Source: Selenobaculum gibii (GTDB lineage: Bacteria > Bacillota > Negativicutes > ICN-92133). From it: a DNA stretch of 64,000 nucleotides. Positions 55,455-64,000 of this stretch are shown here, in pieces. The notes under the pieces were generated by a model. It saw only the letters and a list, made by a program, of their open reading frames with translations, did not search any database and was not told the origin of the DNA. Made by a program: the position numbers and the translations under genes. The first letter of the stretch is position 1. Each line of letters begins with the position of its first letter. The DNA lies in the NCBI RefSeq assembly GCF_030273445.1, contig NZ_CP120678.1, forward strand, positions 352,401 through 416,400, in the 5' to 3' direction.

Positions 55455-56236
55455 CGTTTCAAGTGCTATTATCAATGATGAATAAAAATGACAACAGCTT
55501 TATAGAAAAAATGAATATACATAGTGATTTATTAGTAATTAACCAGAGTGATGAAAATGAACTTGAGAATTTTAAATATAATAACTATGAAATAAAAATT
55601 TTTTCTTTTGCTGAAAAAGGTGTTGGTTTAAGTAGAAATAATGCTTTAATGAGGACTAATGCTGATATTGCGTTAGTTGCAGATGATGATTGTGTATATG
55701 TGAACAATTATAAAAATTTAATTATAGACTCCTTTAAAAAATATCCAATGGCTGATGTTATTTTTTTTAATATGATATCTAAGAATCAAAAGCGTGTAGA
55801 AAAATTAACAGGAAAAGCATATAGAGTTCGATGGTATAATTGTTTGAAATTTGGTGCATTTCGTATGGCTATAAAGGTTCAAAAAATTAGAAAGATGAAT
55901 ATCAATTTTTCATTATTATTTGGGGGTGGGGCAAGATATAGTTGTGGAGAGGATACCTTATTTATTGTAGAGTGCTTAAAAAAAGGATTGAAACTATATG
56001 CCGTTCCAGTTGAAATTGGAACTGTAGAACAAAAGGAATCTACTTGGTTTAAAGGCTATACAGAAAAATATTTTTTTGATAAGGGTGCATTATTTGCGGC
56101 AATTTCTAAACAGTGGGCCTGGTTATTATGCTTACAATTCCTATTTAGATATAGACATTTTTATAAAAAGTTAGGAAGTTTTTTTTATGTTTTTAAACTG
56201 ATGACTCGAGGGGGAAAGGACTTCAACAAGTTATAA
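55451..56236 (+). CDS. Glycosyltransferase family 2-like protein
   Basis: A 261-residue protein that starts inside the stop of the preceding GT2 gene. It lacks the usual N-terminal VSxYN motif, having MTFQVLLSMMNKNDNSFIEK. GVGLSRNNALMRTNADIALV and ADDDCVY near 57-82 give the GT-A acidic site. GGGARYSCGEDTLFIVECL near 157-175 is the acceptor-side EDxxxxxR-like region. This may be a divergent galactosyl- or rhamnosyl-type enzyme. Confidence 0.78.
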   Translation: MTFQVLLSMMNKNDNSFIEKMNIHSDLLVINQSDENELENFKYNNYEIKIFSFAEKGVGLSRNNALMRTNADIALVADDDCVYVNNYKNLIIDSFKKYPMADVIFFNMISKNQKRVEKLTGKAYRVRWYNCLKFGAFRMAIKVQKIRKMNINFSLLFGGGARYSCGEDTLFIVECLKKGLKLYAVPVEIGTVEQKESTWFKGYTEKYFFDKGALFAAISKQWAWLLCLQFLFRYRHFYKKLGSFFYVFKLMTRGGKDFNKL

Positions 56237-56249
56237 AATGGAGAAAATA

Positions 56250-57008
56250 ATGTACAAATCTTTTGATTTGGGAAGAATTTCTATAATTATGCCGGTATAT
56301 AATAATTTAGATTATATACAAGATAGTATATTGTCAGTAATTAATCAAACCTATAATAATTGGGAATTAATTATTATAGATGATGCGTCTAATGTGGATA
56401 TAAAATCAGCAATCGGTCAATATTTGAAAGAATATTGCATTATCTATTTTAAGTTAGAAGAAAATTTAGGTGTAGCTGCGGCAAGAAATCGTGGGATAGA
56501 AATAGCAAATGGGCAATATCTTGCTTTTTTAGATAGTGATGATATTTGGCATCCACAAAAGCTTGAAAAGCAAATTTCTTTTATGAAGAAAAATGATATT
56601 GCATTTTCATATACACAGTATAGGCATTTTTCGGAGAAAGATAAATATGAAGGGAAACTTATAGATGTAAAAGAGCGTGTTACATATAAAGAGCTTTTAA
56701 AAGGTAATATAATTGGATGTTTGACTGTAGTTATTGATCGTGAAAAAATAAAAAACATTATGATGCGAAGTGAGAGGCATGAAGATTATATTTTATGGCT
56801 TCAGATATTAAAAAGTGGATATGAAGCTTATGGGTTGAAAGAAGATTTGGCTAGGTATCGTATTTCGTCGAATTCTTTAAGTGGAAATAAATTCAAAAGT
56901 GCAATTTGGACGTGGAGGATTTATAGAAATATTGAAAAATTAAATTTGTGGGAATCATTATATTATTTTTTGCATTATTTATTAAGAGGTGTCTTAAAAC
57001 GATTATAG
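56250..57008 (+). CDS. Glycosyltransferase family 2
   Basis: A 252-residue GT-A enzyme. I chose the ATG at 56250, with GGAG 6 nt upstream; an in-frame ATG at 56238 overlaps that site. IIMPVYNNLDYIQDSILSVI near residues 11-30, IIDDASN near 47 and FLDSDDIWHPQKLEKQI near 89-105 carry the nucleotide and metal motifs. RHEDYILWLQ near 174 is the catalytic-base region. It is the last of the clustered transferases; a 48-nt gap precedes the fucose gene. Confidence 0.9.
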   Translation: MYKSFDLGRISIIMPVYNNLDYIQDSILSVINQTYNNWELIIIDDASNVDIKSAIGQYLKEYCIIYFKLEENLGVAAARNRGIEIANGQYLAFLDSDDIWHPQKLEKQISFMKKNDIAFSYTQYRHFSEKDKYEGKLIDVKERVTYKELLKGNIIGCLTVVIDREKIKNIMMRSERHEDYILWLQILKSGYEAYGLKEDLARYRISSNSLSGNKFKSAIWTWRIYRNIEKLNLWESLYYFLHYLLRGVLKRL

Positions 57009-57056
57009 CATTTAGATAAGACAGTGTTTCTTACCTAGATAATTAGAGGTGTTACA

Positions 57057-57983
57057 ATGGACAAGCAAGCGAAAATATATGTTGCTGGGCATCGAGGATT
57101 GGTTGGATCGGCACTAATTAGAGAACTTCATAGACAGGGTTATACGAACATTGTGGTGAAGACACATGCTGAGTTAGATTTAATTAATCAAGAGGCTGTG
57201 AATGCTTTTTTTATGGTTGAAAAGCCCGACTATGTATTTTTATCTGCAGCTAAAGTTGGTGGAATTGGCGCGAATTCTACCTATCCAGCAGAGTTTATTT
57301 ATCAGAATCTCATGATTACTACTAATATTATTCATGCAGCATATAAGAACAATGTGAAAAAACTCCTGTTTTTGGGTAGTTCCTGCATTTATCCTAAAAT
57401 GGCGGAGCAGCCGATAAAAGAGGAAAGTTTATTGACTGGAGCTTTAGAGTCGACAAATGAAGCGTATGCTTTAGCAAAGATTACAGGGATAAAAATGTGC
57501 CAAGCTTATAATCAGCAATATGGAACGAAATATATTTCTGTAATGCCGACGAATCTTTATGGGATTAATGATAATTTTGACTTAGAAACATCACATGTCT
57601 TTCCCGCATTGATTCGGAAATTCCATCAAGCCAAAATAAATAATGAACCTATAGTAACGATTTGGGGTACTGGTGCGCCTATTCGTGAATTTTTATTTGT
57701 AGATGATTTAGCAGAGGCTTGCATATATCTGATGAATACATATGAAGAAGATAAGATCGTAAATATAGGAACTGGCGTTGGGGTAACAATTAAAGAATTA
57801 GCGGAATCCATAATGCAAGTTGTCGGGTACAAAGGAGAGCTAGTCTTTGATACAAGCAAACCGGATGGTACACCAATAAAAATAAATGATGTAAGTTATT
57901 TAAATAGCCTTGGGTGGAAAGCTAAAGTTAGTTTGCTAGATGGCATTAAAAGGACGTATGAATGGTATAAAAGTAAATCATGA
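57057..57983 (+). CDS. fcl: GDP-L-fucose synthase
   Basis: Bifunctional epimerase-reductase that turns the Gmd product into GDP-L-fucose. It has 308 residues. [16 protein letters not shown] near residues 9-24 binds [21 protein letters not shown] near 105 has the catalytic Ser and Cys, and [15 protein letters not shown] near 134-148 the Tyr-x3-Lys pair. [20 protein letters not shown] is also conserved. Gmd is about 18 kb upstream in the same orientation. A terminator hairpin begins within 10 nt of the stop. Confidence 0.95.
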   Translation: MDKQAKIYVAGHRGLVGSALIRELHRQGYTNIVVKTHAELDLINQEAVNAFFMVEKPDYVFLSAAKVGGIGANSTYPAEFIYQNLMITTNIIHAAYKNNVKKLLFLGSSCIYPKMAEQPIKEESLLTGALESTNEAYALAKITGIKMCQAYNQQYGTKYISVMPTNLYGINDNFDLETSHVFPALIRKFHQAKINNEPIVTIWGTGAPIREFLFVDDLAEACIYLMNTYEEDKIVNIGTGVGVTIKELAESIMQVVGYKGELVFDTSKPDGTPIKINDVSYLNSLGWKAKVSLLDGIKRTYEWYKSKS

Positions 57984-57991
57984 TTAAGTTT

Positions 57992-58026
57992 ATAACTCGT
58001 ACTGTATTGGTGCGAGTTATTTATTT
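57992..58026 (+). terminator. Intrinsic terminator after the GDP-fucose synthase gene
   Basis: ATAACTCGTAC pairs with GTGCGAGTTAT with one wobble pair (57992-58020), followed by TTATTTTTA. It lies inside the N-terminal extension that an earlier start for the next gene would need. Confidence 0.8.
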
Positions 58027-58081
58027 TTATGGTAAGATAATATTAAAAGTATTTGTGAAATTTAGAGAGGTTGAGCGACAG

Positions 58082-59446
58082 GTGAAAGTTGTTATTTTAG
58101 CTGGCGGGGGTGGTACGAGGTTATTTCCTTTATCGCGTCCTTCTTTTCCAAAGCAATTTTTAAAAATAGATGGGGAAAATTCTCTGCTGGGACAAACTGT
58201 AGCGAGGTTTTTATCTAGAGTAGAGGCGAAGGATATTCTTGTTGTTACAAATCAAGAGTATCTTTATCATGTGCAGAGTGAACTTGCTGATTGCGGGGCA
58301 TCGGATGCTCATGTTATTTTGGAGCCAATTGGAAGAAATACAGCGCCGGCGATTGCTTTGGCGGTGAAGTATTGTACGGATGTATTAGATTGCAATCACA
58401 ATGAGGTTATTTTTGTATCGCCGGCTGATCATGTGATTCGCTCGGGAAAAGAATTTTTACAGTGTGTAGATTTTGCTATTACCTTAGCACGGCGAGATAA
58501 ACTTGTCACTTTTGGTATTTTGCCAAGTAAGCCTGAAACTGGTTATGGATATATAGAGGCGGAAGAGAAAAATAATAATGAATATGAAGTGATTTCCTTT
58601 AAAGAAAAGCCAGAACTTGCTTTAGCTAAGGCGTATCTTAAAGCTGGTAATTATTATTGGAATTCAGGGATGTTTGCTTTTACTATTGGTCTGATGTTAG
58701 CAGAGTTAAATCGGTATCAACCTGAAATTGTTAAGTTGTTAGAAGCGGATTATGAAAAAGTTATCGGAAATTTTGGCGCTATGCCAAATATATCGATTGA
58801 CTATGCAATTGCAGAACGTTCAACATCAGTTATGATGGTGCCGTTGACTTGCTATTGGAATGATATCGGTTCATGGGATGCGATTTATGAAGTGCTGGAG
58901 AAAGATGAAGCAGGAAATTCATTAGATGGTGATTGTTTAGCTGTGGATTGCAAAAACTCTCTGTTTATGGGAAGAGATCGATTAATTGTTGGTATTGGAT
59001 TAGATGATATTTTGTTAGTGGAAACAAATGATGTCATCGTGGCTGCGAAAAAGGGTGAGTCGCAAAAGGTCAAAGATGTAGTTGATGAATTAAAACGTCA
59101 TAATCGTAAAGAAGCGTATGAGCATACTACTCTTTATCGCTCTTGGGGGAATACTAGTTTGCTTGGTGAAGGTAGTAGTTATCGGATGAAGAAAATCCAT
59201 GTAAAACCTGGCGGTAAACTAAGCTTGCAGATGCATTATCATCGCAGTGAACATTGGATTGTGATTTCTGGGACGGCAAAGGTAACCATGGGAGAGGAAG
59301 TACACTTAATTCATGAAAATGAATCAGTATTTATTCCGCAAAATGTGAAACATCGTTTAGAGAATCCAGGAAAGATTCCATTAGAGATTATTGAAGTGCA
59401 GAATGGTAGTTATATTGGTGAAGATGATATTGTACGATTTGATTAA
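58082..59446 (+). CDS. manC: Mannose-1-phosphate guanylyltransferase / mannose-6-phosphate isomerase
   Basis: Makes GDP-mannose, the precursor of GDP-fucose. From GTG at 58082 it has 454 residues, the usual length; AGAGAGGTTGAG precedes it. An ATG at 57980 is in frame but reads through the terminator hairpin. VVILAGGGGTRLFPLSRPSF and PKQF open the nucleotidyltransferase domain (about 1-340), and the C-terminal type II isomerase cupin (about 345-454) has GGKLSLQMHYHRSEHWIV, with the metal histidines. No phosphomannomutase is seen in the window. Confidence 0.93.
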   Translation: MKVVILAGGGGTRLFPLSRPSFPKQFLKIDGENSLLGQTVARFLSRVEAKDILVVTNQEYLYHVQSELADCGASDAHVILEPIGRNTAPAIALAVKYCTDVLDCNHNEVIFVSPADHVIRSGKEFLQCVDFAITLARRDKLVTFGILPSKPETGYGYIEAEEKNNNEYEVISFKEKPELALAKAYLKAGNYYWNSGMFAFTIGLMLAELNRYQPEIVKLLEADYEKVIGNFGAMPNISIDYAIAERSTSVMMVPLTCYWNDIGSWDAIYEVLEKDEAGNSLDGDCLAVDCKNSLFMGRDRLIVGIGLDDILLVETNDVIVAAKKGESQKVKDVVDELKRHNRKEAYEHTTLYRSWGNTSLLGEGSSYRMKKIHVKPGGKLSLQMHYHRSEHWIVISGTAKVTMGEEVHLIHENESVFIPQNVKHRLENPGKIPLEIIEVQNGSYIGEDDIVRFD

Positions 59447-59466
59447 CGTAGATTGAAGGTGAAACT

Positions 59467-60528
59467 ATGAAAACAATTATTGTAACAGGTGGGGCTGGTT
59501 TTATTGGCTCAAACTTTGTCCATACAGTTTTAGAAGCTCAAAAAGATGTTCAGGTAATTAATTTGGATAAATTGACTTATGCGGGGAATTTGGATTCACT
59601 TAAAGATATTGAGGATGATTCTAGATATACTTTTGTGAAGGGGGATATTTGTGACAGTTCGTTAGTTGAGGATCTTTTTGGGAAGTATGAGCCCGATGCA
59701 ATTGTACATTTTGCGGCGGAGTCGCATGTGGATCGTTCAATCGATGGGCCGGCGGAGTTTATTCGAACAAATATTAATGGAACGTTTAATCTTTTAGAAA
59801 ATACGAGAAAGTATTGGTTGAAACTAGAGCGGGCGAAAAAGGATAGTTTTCGTTTTGTTCATATTTCCACGGATGAGGTATATGGCAGTCTTGGAAGTAC
59901 GGGCTATTTTACTGAAGAAACTGCTTATGCACCGAACTCCCCTTATTCAGCATCAAAGGCGTCGGCAGACTTATTAGTTCGTTCTTATTATCATACATAT
60001 GGATTGCCTACGATTATTACGAATTGTTCAAATAATTATGGTCCTTATCATTTCCCTGAAAAGTTAATTCCCTTGATTTTACTCAACGCCTTAGAAGGAA
60101 AAGATTTGCCTATCTATGGAAATGGATTAAATGTACGAGACTGGTTATATGTAAAAGATCATTGTGAGGCAATTTGGCAAGTATTAACGCAGGGGAAAAT
60201 AGGAGAAAAATATAATATTGGTGGACATAATGAAAAAACGAACTTGTGTATTGTTGAAACTTTATGCGATATTTTAGATGGGAGAGTACCAAAGGAAAAT
60301 GGAAAATCATATCGTGAGCAGATTGTATTTGTAAAAGACCGTCCAGGACATGATTTACGTTATGCGATTGATGCGTCTAAAATAGAAAAAGAGCTTGGAT
60401 GGGTACCCAAAGAAACTTTTGATACAGGAATTGTTAGAACGGTAGATTGGTATTTGGAAAATAGAGATTGGTGTAATCGGGTGCTAGATGGTAGTTATCA
60501 ATGTGAACGACTTGGACTTGTAGAATAG
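59467..60528 (+). CDS. rfbB: dTDP-glucose 4,6-dehydratase
   Basis: Second step of dTDP-L-rhamnose synthesis. The 353-residue extended SDR has [12 protein letters not shown] at residues 7-18, [19 protein letters not shown] near 82-100, STDEVYGSL near 134 with the catalytic Asp-Glu, and [15 protein letters not shown] near 161-175 with Tyr-x3-Lys. The ATG follows GAAGGTGAAACT. It leads the run rfbB, rfbA, rfbC, rfbD, each with a gap of under 15 nt or an overlap. Confidence 0.96.
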   Translation: MKTIIVTGGAGFIGSNFVHTVLEAQKDVQVINLDKLTYAGNLDSLKDIEDDSRYTFVKGDICDSSLVEDLFGKYEPDAIVHFAAESHVDRSIDGPAEFIRTNINGTFNLLENTRKYWLKLERAKKDSFRFVHISTDEVYGSLGSTGYFTEETAYAPNSPYSASKASADLLVRSYYHTYGLPTIITNCSNNYGPYHFPEKLIPLILLNALEGKDLPIYGNGLNVRDWLYVKDHCEAIWQVLTQGKIGEKYNIGGHNEKTNLCIVETLCDILDGRVPKENGKSYREQIVFVKDRPGHDLRYAIDASKIEKELGWVPKETFDTGIVRTVDWYLENRDWCNRVLDGSYQCERLGLVE

Positions 60529-60540
60529 GAGGAAGCTATT

Positions 60541-61416
60541 ATGGCAATTCGTAAAGGCATTATTTTAGCAGGTGGATCTGGCACGCGCCTTTATCCAATT
60601 ACAAAGGGCATAAGTAAGCAGTTAGTTCCCGTTTATGATAAACCTATGATCTATTATCCATTGACGACTTTGATGTTAGCGGGAATTCGTGATATTTTGA
60701 TTATTACGACTCCTGAAGATTGTCGTACGTTTCAAACTTTATTAAAGGATGGGAGTCAGTGGGGAATTCAATTATCTTATGAAGTTCAGCCGAGTCCTGA
60801 TGGCTTGGTACAGGCTTTTTTGATTGGTGAGGACTTCATTGGCGATGAAGGGTGTGCTTTAGTATTAGGGGATAACATCTTTTACGGCTATGGATTTACG
60901 AAGAAGCTGCAAGAAGCGGTACAAAGAGAAAGTGGAGCAACCGTTTTTGCTTATTGGGTGAAAGACCCACAGCGATATGGTGTTGTGGGGTTTGATAATA
61001 AGGAGCAGGCAATAAGTATTGAAGAAAAACCGCAAATGCCCAAATCAAATTATGCAGTTACAGGTCTGTATTTTTATGATAAAAATGTAGTGAAGCTTGC
61101 AAAACAGATTCGCCCATCAGCGCGAGGGGAACTTGAGATTACGGATTTAAATCGTCTATATTTAGAACAGAAAAATCTGTATGTAGAGACTTTGGGACGC
61201 GGTTATGCTTGGCTTGATACGGGTACATATGATTCTTTATTACAGGCATCAAACTATATTGCAACACTGCAAGAACGACAAGGGTTAATGGTTTCTTGCC
61301 CAGAGGAAATTGCTTATCATAATGGTTATATTACAAAAGAAGAATTAATCACACTGGCAAATACGATGAAGAAGAATGCATATGGTGAGTACTTAATGTC
61401 TTTGGTGAAAGAGTAG
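60541..61416 (+). CDS. rfbA: Glucose-1-phosphate thymidylyltransferase
   Basis: Forms dTDP-glucose from dTTP and glucose-1-phosphate. At 291 residues it matches Rfb[21 protein letters not shown] near residues 8-27 is the nucleotide-binding signature, followed by [25 protein letters not shown] near 107-119 contains the metal-site Asp, and [20 protein letters not shown] near 159-178 the sugar site. The start follows AGGAGGAAGCTATT. rfbC follows directly. Confidence 0.96.
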   Translation: MAIRKGIILAGGSGTRLYPITKGISKQLVPVYDKPMIYYPLTTLMLAGIRDILIITTPEDCRTFQTLLKDGSQWGIQLSYEVQPSPDGLVQAFLIGEDFIGDEGCALVLGDNIFYGYGFTKKLQEAVQRESGATVFAYWVKDPQRYGVVGFDNKEQAISIEEKPQMPKSNYAVTGLYFYDKNVVKLAKQIRPSARGELEITDLNRLYLEQKNLYVETLGRGYAWLDTGTYDSLLQASNYIATLQERQGLMVSCPEEIAYHNGYITKEELITLANTMKKNAYGEYLMSLVKE

Positions 61417-61428
61417 GTGATTTGCAAG

Positions 61429-62001
61429 ATGAAAGTAGAAGAGACGAGATTGGAAGGTGTACTATTAATTACACCTAAAGTTTTTGGGGATTCGCGCGGT
61501 TTCTTTTTAGAAACTTGGAGTAGGGATAGATATAAAGAGGTCGGAATTTCTTTAGAATTTGTGCAAGACAATCAATCTTTTTCAACGAAGAACGTATTAC
61601 GCGGATTACATTTTCAAAATCCGCATGCGCAGGGAAAACTTGTATCAGTGGTTAAAGGTTGCGTATTTGATGTAGCAGTAGATATTAGACGAGGTTCAAG
61701 AACATTCGGTGAATGGGTGGGAGTCGAGTTATCGGAAGAAAATCATCAACAGTTATGGGTGCCACCAGGATTTGCGCATGGATTTTGTGTGTTGAGCGAT
61801 ACGACGCTTTTCACTTATAAATGTACGGATGTATATACACCTTCAGCAGAGGGAGGAATCCTTTGGAACGATCCTGAAATTGGAATTGAGTGGCCGGTAG
61901 AAAATCCAATTTTATCGGATAAAGATCAAGTGTATCCACAATTACGCGATTTACCAGAAGGTCGGTTGTTTACTTATGTACAGAAAGAAGCGATAAAATG
62001 A
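61429..62001 (+). CDS. rfbC: dTDP-4-dehydrorhamnose 3,5-epimerase
   Basis: Cupin-fold epimerase, third step to dTDP-rhamnose. From the ATG at 61429 (AGGTGA upstream) it has 190 residues; a GTG at 61417 overlaps that ribosome site. GDSRGFFLETW near residues 21-31, QDNQSFSTKNVLRGLHFQ near 46-63 with the catalytic His, and PPGFAHGFCVLSD near 115-127 are typical. The stop overlaps rfbD by 4 nt. Confidence 0.95.
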   Translation: MKVEETRLEGVLLITPKVFGDSRGFFLETWSRDRYKEVGISLEFVQDNQSFSTKNVLRGLHFQNPHAQGKLVSVVKGCVFDVAVDIRRGSRTFGEWVGVELSEENHQQLWVPPGFAHGFCVLSDTTLFTYKCTDVYTPSAEGGILWNDPEIGIEWPVENPILSDKDQVYPQLRDLPEGRLFTYVQKEAIK

Positions 62002-62846
62002 AGATTGTAGTTACAGGATCGAATGGACAACTTGGTAGAGAGATTGCTATGCAAGGTCATGCTCATGAACTTATTTTGACGGATTATGATAATTTAGATA
62101 TTACGAATGCAAAAGAAACACAGTCATTTTTTCGTGAGGTAAAGCCAGATGCAGTGATTCATTGTGCAGCCTATACGAATGTAGATAAAGCTGAAAATGA
62201 TTTTGATGGCGCTTATAAAGTAAATGTGATAGGGGCACAAAATGTTGCCGCTGGATGTTTAGAATGTGGTGCGCGGATGGTATATGTAAGTACGGATTAT
62301 GTTTTTGATGGTTTAGAAAATAAGGTTTACCGTGAGTACGATACAGTAAATCCGCAGAGTGTTTATGGAAAGACGAAACAGCTTGGAGAACAGATGGTTC
62401 GAGATATTTTAGGACGTCACTATATTACGCGGACAGCCTGGCTCTATGGAGAGGGAAATAATTTTGTTCGGACGATGCTAAACCTTGCGAAAACAAATCC
62501 AGAATTACGAGTAGTAAATGATCAAATAGGCACTCCGACATCGACAACGGAATTAGCAAGGAGTATTTTTAGATTATTAAATACGGATGCATATGGGACG
62601 TATCATACGACGTGCAAGGGGCAATGTTCTTGGCACGATTTTGCGTGTGAGATTTTTCGCCAAGCTAATTTAGATGTTAAGGTTATGCCAGTATCAACTT
62701 CAGAGTTTCCGCGTCCAGCAAAACGTCCGCCGTTTGCAGTATTAGACAATTATCTGCTGGAAATGACGATTGGGGATGAGATGTGTCAATGGAAAGAAGC
62801 TTTGAAAGTGTACTTGGAAAAAGAAAAGCGTAATAAAGGTATTTAA
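61998..62846 (+). CDS. rfbD: dTDP-4-dehydrorhamnose reductase
   Basis: Last step of dTDP-L-rhamnose synthesis, NAD(P)H-dependent. It has 282 residues. VTGSNGQLGREIAMQ near residues 5-19 binds cofactor, HCAAYTNVDKAENDFD near 55-70 is conserved, and STDYVFDG plus PQSVYGKTKQLGEQMV near 100-135 carry the catalytic Thr and Tyr-x3-Lys. It overlaps rfbC by 4 nt and ends the rhamnose operon. A promoter follows 35 nt later. Confidence 0.95.
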   Translation: MKIVVTGSNGQLGREIAMQGHAHELILTDYDNLDITNAKETQSFFREVKPDAVIHCAAYTNVDKAENDFDGAYKVNVIGAQNVAAGCLECGARMVYVSTDYVFDGLENKVYREYDTVNPQSVYGKTKQLGEQMVRDILGRHYITRTAWLYGEGNNFVRTMLNLAKTNPELRVVNDQIGTPTSTTELARSIFRLLNTDAYGTYHTTCKGQCSWHDFACEIFRQANLDVKVMPVSTSEFPRPAKRPPFAVLDNYLLEMTIGDEMCQWKEALKVYLEKEKRNKGI

Positions 62847-62881
62847 ATAAGAAAGCATCAATTTATTATAAAAATAAATAG

Positions 62882-62910
62882 TTGACCAGTATAAATTTGC
62901 TATCTATAAT
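62882..62910 (+). promoter_or_regulatory. Promoter of gtrA
   Basis: TTGACC, 17 nt, TATAAT: five of six and six of six matches. Predicted transcription start is near 62917, 18 nt before a terminator-like hairpin. Confidence 0.75.
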
Positions 62911-62934
62911 ACATAATGAGATTGGTTAATTTTT

Positions 62935-62963
62935 AATCCTCTTTGCGTAAGAGGATTTTATTT
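62935..62963 (+). terminator. Terminator-like hairpin in the gtrA leader
   Basis: AATCCTCTT pairs with AAGAGGATT around a 5-nt loop (62935-62957), followed by TTATTTTT and the gtrA ribosome site. It may attenuate transcription from the promoter just upstream, and may also end rfbD readthrough. Confidence 0.7.
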
Positions 62964-62977
62964 TTGGGAGTTATTAT

Positions 62978-63361
62978 ATGAAAAACAAAAGAATAGCAGA
63001 AATTTTACGCTTCTTATTTGTTGGAGGAGTATGTTTTTTTATTGATTATTTTTTACTTTATGCATTTACTGAGTACTGTGGAGTTTCTTATTTAGCTTCA
63101 TCTGGATTATCGTTTACAATTTCTTTCATTTTGAACTATTTTCTTTGTATAGTATGGGTGTTTTCAAAGGTAAAGAAACAAAATGTTAAGCAAGGGATTG
63201 TTTTTATTGGTTCGAGTTTAGCAGGGCTTGGAATTAATCAGCTTTGCATGTGGGGTTTTGTGGAGTTTTTGGCCATGCATTATATGGTTGCTAAAATTTT
63301 TGCGGCAGCGATTGTAATGGTATGGAATTATATATTGAAGCGAAGGGCTGTACAAATGTAA
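62978..63361 (+). CDS. GtrA-family membrane protein
   Basis: A 127-residue protein with four predicted membrane helices (about residues 8-28, 36-58, 72-92 and 98-118). RFLFVGGVCFFIDYFLLYAF and the asparagine-containing SFTISFILNYFL are family hallmarks. GtrA proteins are thought to move undecaprenyl-phosphate-linked sugars across the inner membrane or support O-antigen glucosylation and teichoic or arabinogalactan synthesis. The start follows TGGGAG. It is a single-gene unit between its own promoter and terminator. Confidence 0.88.
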   Translation: MKNKRIAEILRFLFVGGVCFFIDYFLLYAFTEYCGVSYLASSGLSFTISFILNYFLCIVWVFSKVKKQNVKQGIVFIGSSLAGLGINQLCMWGFVEFLAMHYMVAKIFAAAIVMVWNYILKRRAVQM

Positions 63362-63402
63362 AAGGCAAAGAAATAATTATGAATATCATTTCTTTGTCTT
63401 TA
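63361..63402 (+). terminator. Intrinsic terminator of gtrA
   Basis: AAAGGCAAAGAAAT pairs with ATTTCTTTGTCTTT with one G-U pair (63361-63401), overlapping the last base of the stop codon. Confidence 0.85.
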
Positions 63403-63503
63403 ATTATATTTTAGTATTGATCATTCAGTATAAATTCATAATTTAATCTTATAATTGTGGTATACTGTAAGAGTAAAAATTTAATTTTATTGAGGTTGTT
63501 ATC

Positions 63504-64000
63504 ATGAAAAAAATATTAATTACAGGTGGAGCTGGATTTATTGGTTCACATATTATAGAACTTTTACAGAAAGAAAACTGTGATATTACGGTTTTAGATA
63601 ATTTACATACAGGGCTTAGAGAAAATGTTCCAGAAAATGTTCGCTTGATTGAAATGGATATACGCGATAAAAGAGTGATCGATGTATTTGAAAAATACCA
63701 ATTTGATGTGGTACTTCATTTAGCAGGACAAACGATGGTGAATGTTTCAGTCGATGATCCTTTTTATGATGCAGATGTAAATATTATGGGTACAGTGAAT
63801 ATCTTAGAAGCATGTCGTAAAACAGGTGTAAAACGTATTGTATTTTCATCGACTGCCGCGACATATGGTGATATAGAAGAAGTCCCAATTCGTGAAGAAT
63901 TTTCAGTCAATCCATTATCTTTTTATGGATTGAGCAAATTAACAGTAGAGAAATATTTAAAACTTTATCATGATTTATATGGATTAGAGTATGTGATTTT
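63504..64000 (+). CDS. NAD-dependent sugar epimerase, UDP-glucose 4-epimerase-like (3' end outside window)
   Basis: The first ~165 residues of an extended [18 protein letters not shown] near residues 7-21 binds NAD, VLHLAGQTMVNVSVDDP near 71-87 and FSSTAATYGDIEEVPI near 113-128 contain the catalytic Ser/Thr region, and SFYGLSKLTVEKYL near 138-151 the Tyr-x3-Lys. This pattern fits GalE-type epimerases, but UDP-glucuronate or UDP-GlcNAc epimerases cannot be excluded. The ATG follows TTGAGGTTGTTATC. A TATACT at 63461-63466 may be its -10, with a poor -35. Confidence 0.85.
   Translation, partial: MKKILITGGAGFIGSHIIELLQKENCDITVLDNLHTGLRENVPENVRLIEMDIRDKRVIDVFEKYQFDVVLHLAGQTMVNVSVDDPFYDADVNIMGTVNILEACRKTGVKRIVFSSTAATYGDIEEVPIREEFSVNPLSFYGLSKLTVEKYLKLYHDLYGLEYVI

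Noticed and set aside
57980-58081. ATG giving manC a 34-residue N-terminal extension.
   Set aside because: The extension would translate a terminator hairpin and has no relation to ManC; GTG at 58082 matches the family start.

Overview
The window is AT-rich, with AGGAGG-type ribosome sites, and nearly all of it builds or exports lipopolysaccharide. It encodes Kdo synthesis, lipid A late steps, the Lpt export machine, ADP-heptose and several O-antigen sugars. It also carries three porins with an N-terminal S-layer-homology (SLH) domain, the OmpM type. LPS genes plus SLH porins point to a diderm Firmicute of the class Negativicutes (Selenomonadales/Sporomusales-like). Several TGTCGAA sites that look like Spo0A boxes fit a Firmicute regulatory background. 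Genus and species cannot be fixed from the sequence alone.

Layout. (1) 1-4831: 3' part of a fused Kdo transferase/lipid A 4'-kinase, then kdsB, kdsA, kdsD and kdsC. (2) 4925-10331: a late acyltransferase, lptC, lptA, lptB, a structured leader, an LptF/LptG-type permease and a DUF3084 coiled-coil protein. (3) 10332-16608: three SLH porins, each with a long leader carrying the same 18-nt element, with a small RNase-H-fold gene between the first two; putative Spo0A boxes lie at the promoters of the first two. (4) 16682-19307: a secreted protein of unknown function and a short LptD. (5) 19332-31456: heptose kinase and adenylyltransferase, two heptosyltransferase-family enzymes, GT4 enzymes, an O-antigen ligase, gmhA, a second heptose kinase, a GT8 enzyme and an HtrL/YibB protein: the LPS core locus. 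(6) 31598-36245: sulfatase-family transferase, polysaccharide deacetylase on the minus strand, hldD, gmhB and a tiny YvrJ gene. (7) 36436-57008: an O-antigen locus with a polyprenyl-phosphate sugar transferase, gmd, an ABC flippase, a full pseudaminic acid set (pseB, C, F, G, H, I) interrupted by an aldo/keto reductase and an SDR, then a DUF4910 peptidase-like protein, methyltransferase, DUF115-like protein, radical SAM protein, pyruvyltransferase and four glycosyltransferases. (8) 57057-62846: GDP-fucose synthase, manC and rfbBACD for dTDP-L-rhamnose. (9) 62882-64000: gtrA behind a promoter and hairpin, and the start of a sugar epimerase.

Taken together, the cell can make Kdo and ADP-L-glycero-D-manno-heptose for the inner core. 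O-units probably start on undecaprenyl phosphate through the WbaP-like enzyme and contain fucose, rhamnose and a pseudaminic-type nonulosonic acid. An ABC flippase and a WaaL/Wzy-type enzyme could flip and ligate them, and Lpt proteins would carry LPS to an outer membrane held by SLH porins.

The most interesting signals are regulatory: a cluster of Spo0A-like boxes at two porin promoters, an identical 18-nt leader element before all three porins, and promoter-plus-terminator leaders before polysaccharide genes. Among the enzymes, the AKR/SDR pair inside the pseudaminic operon suggests a modified sugar.
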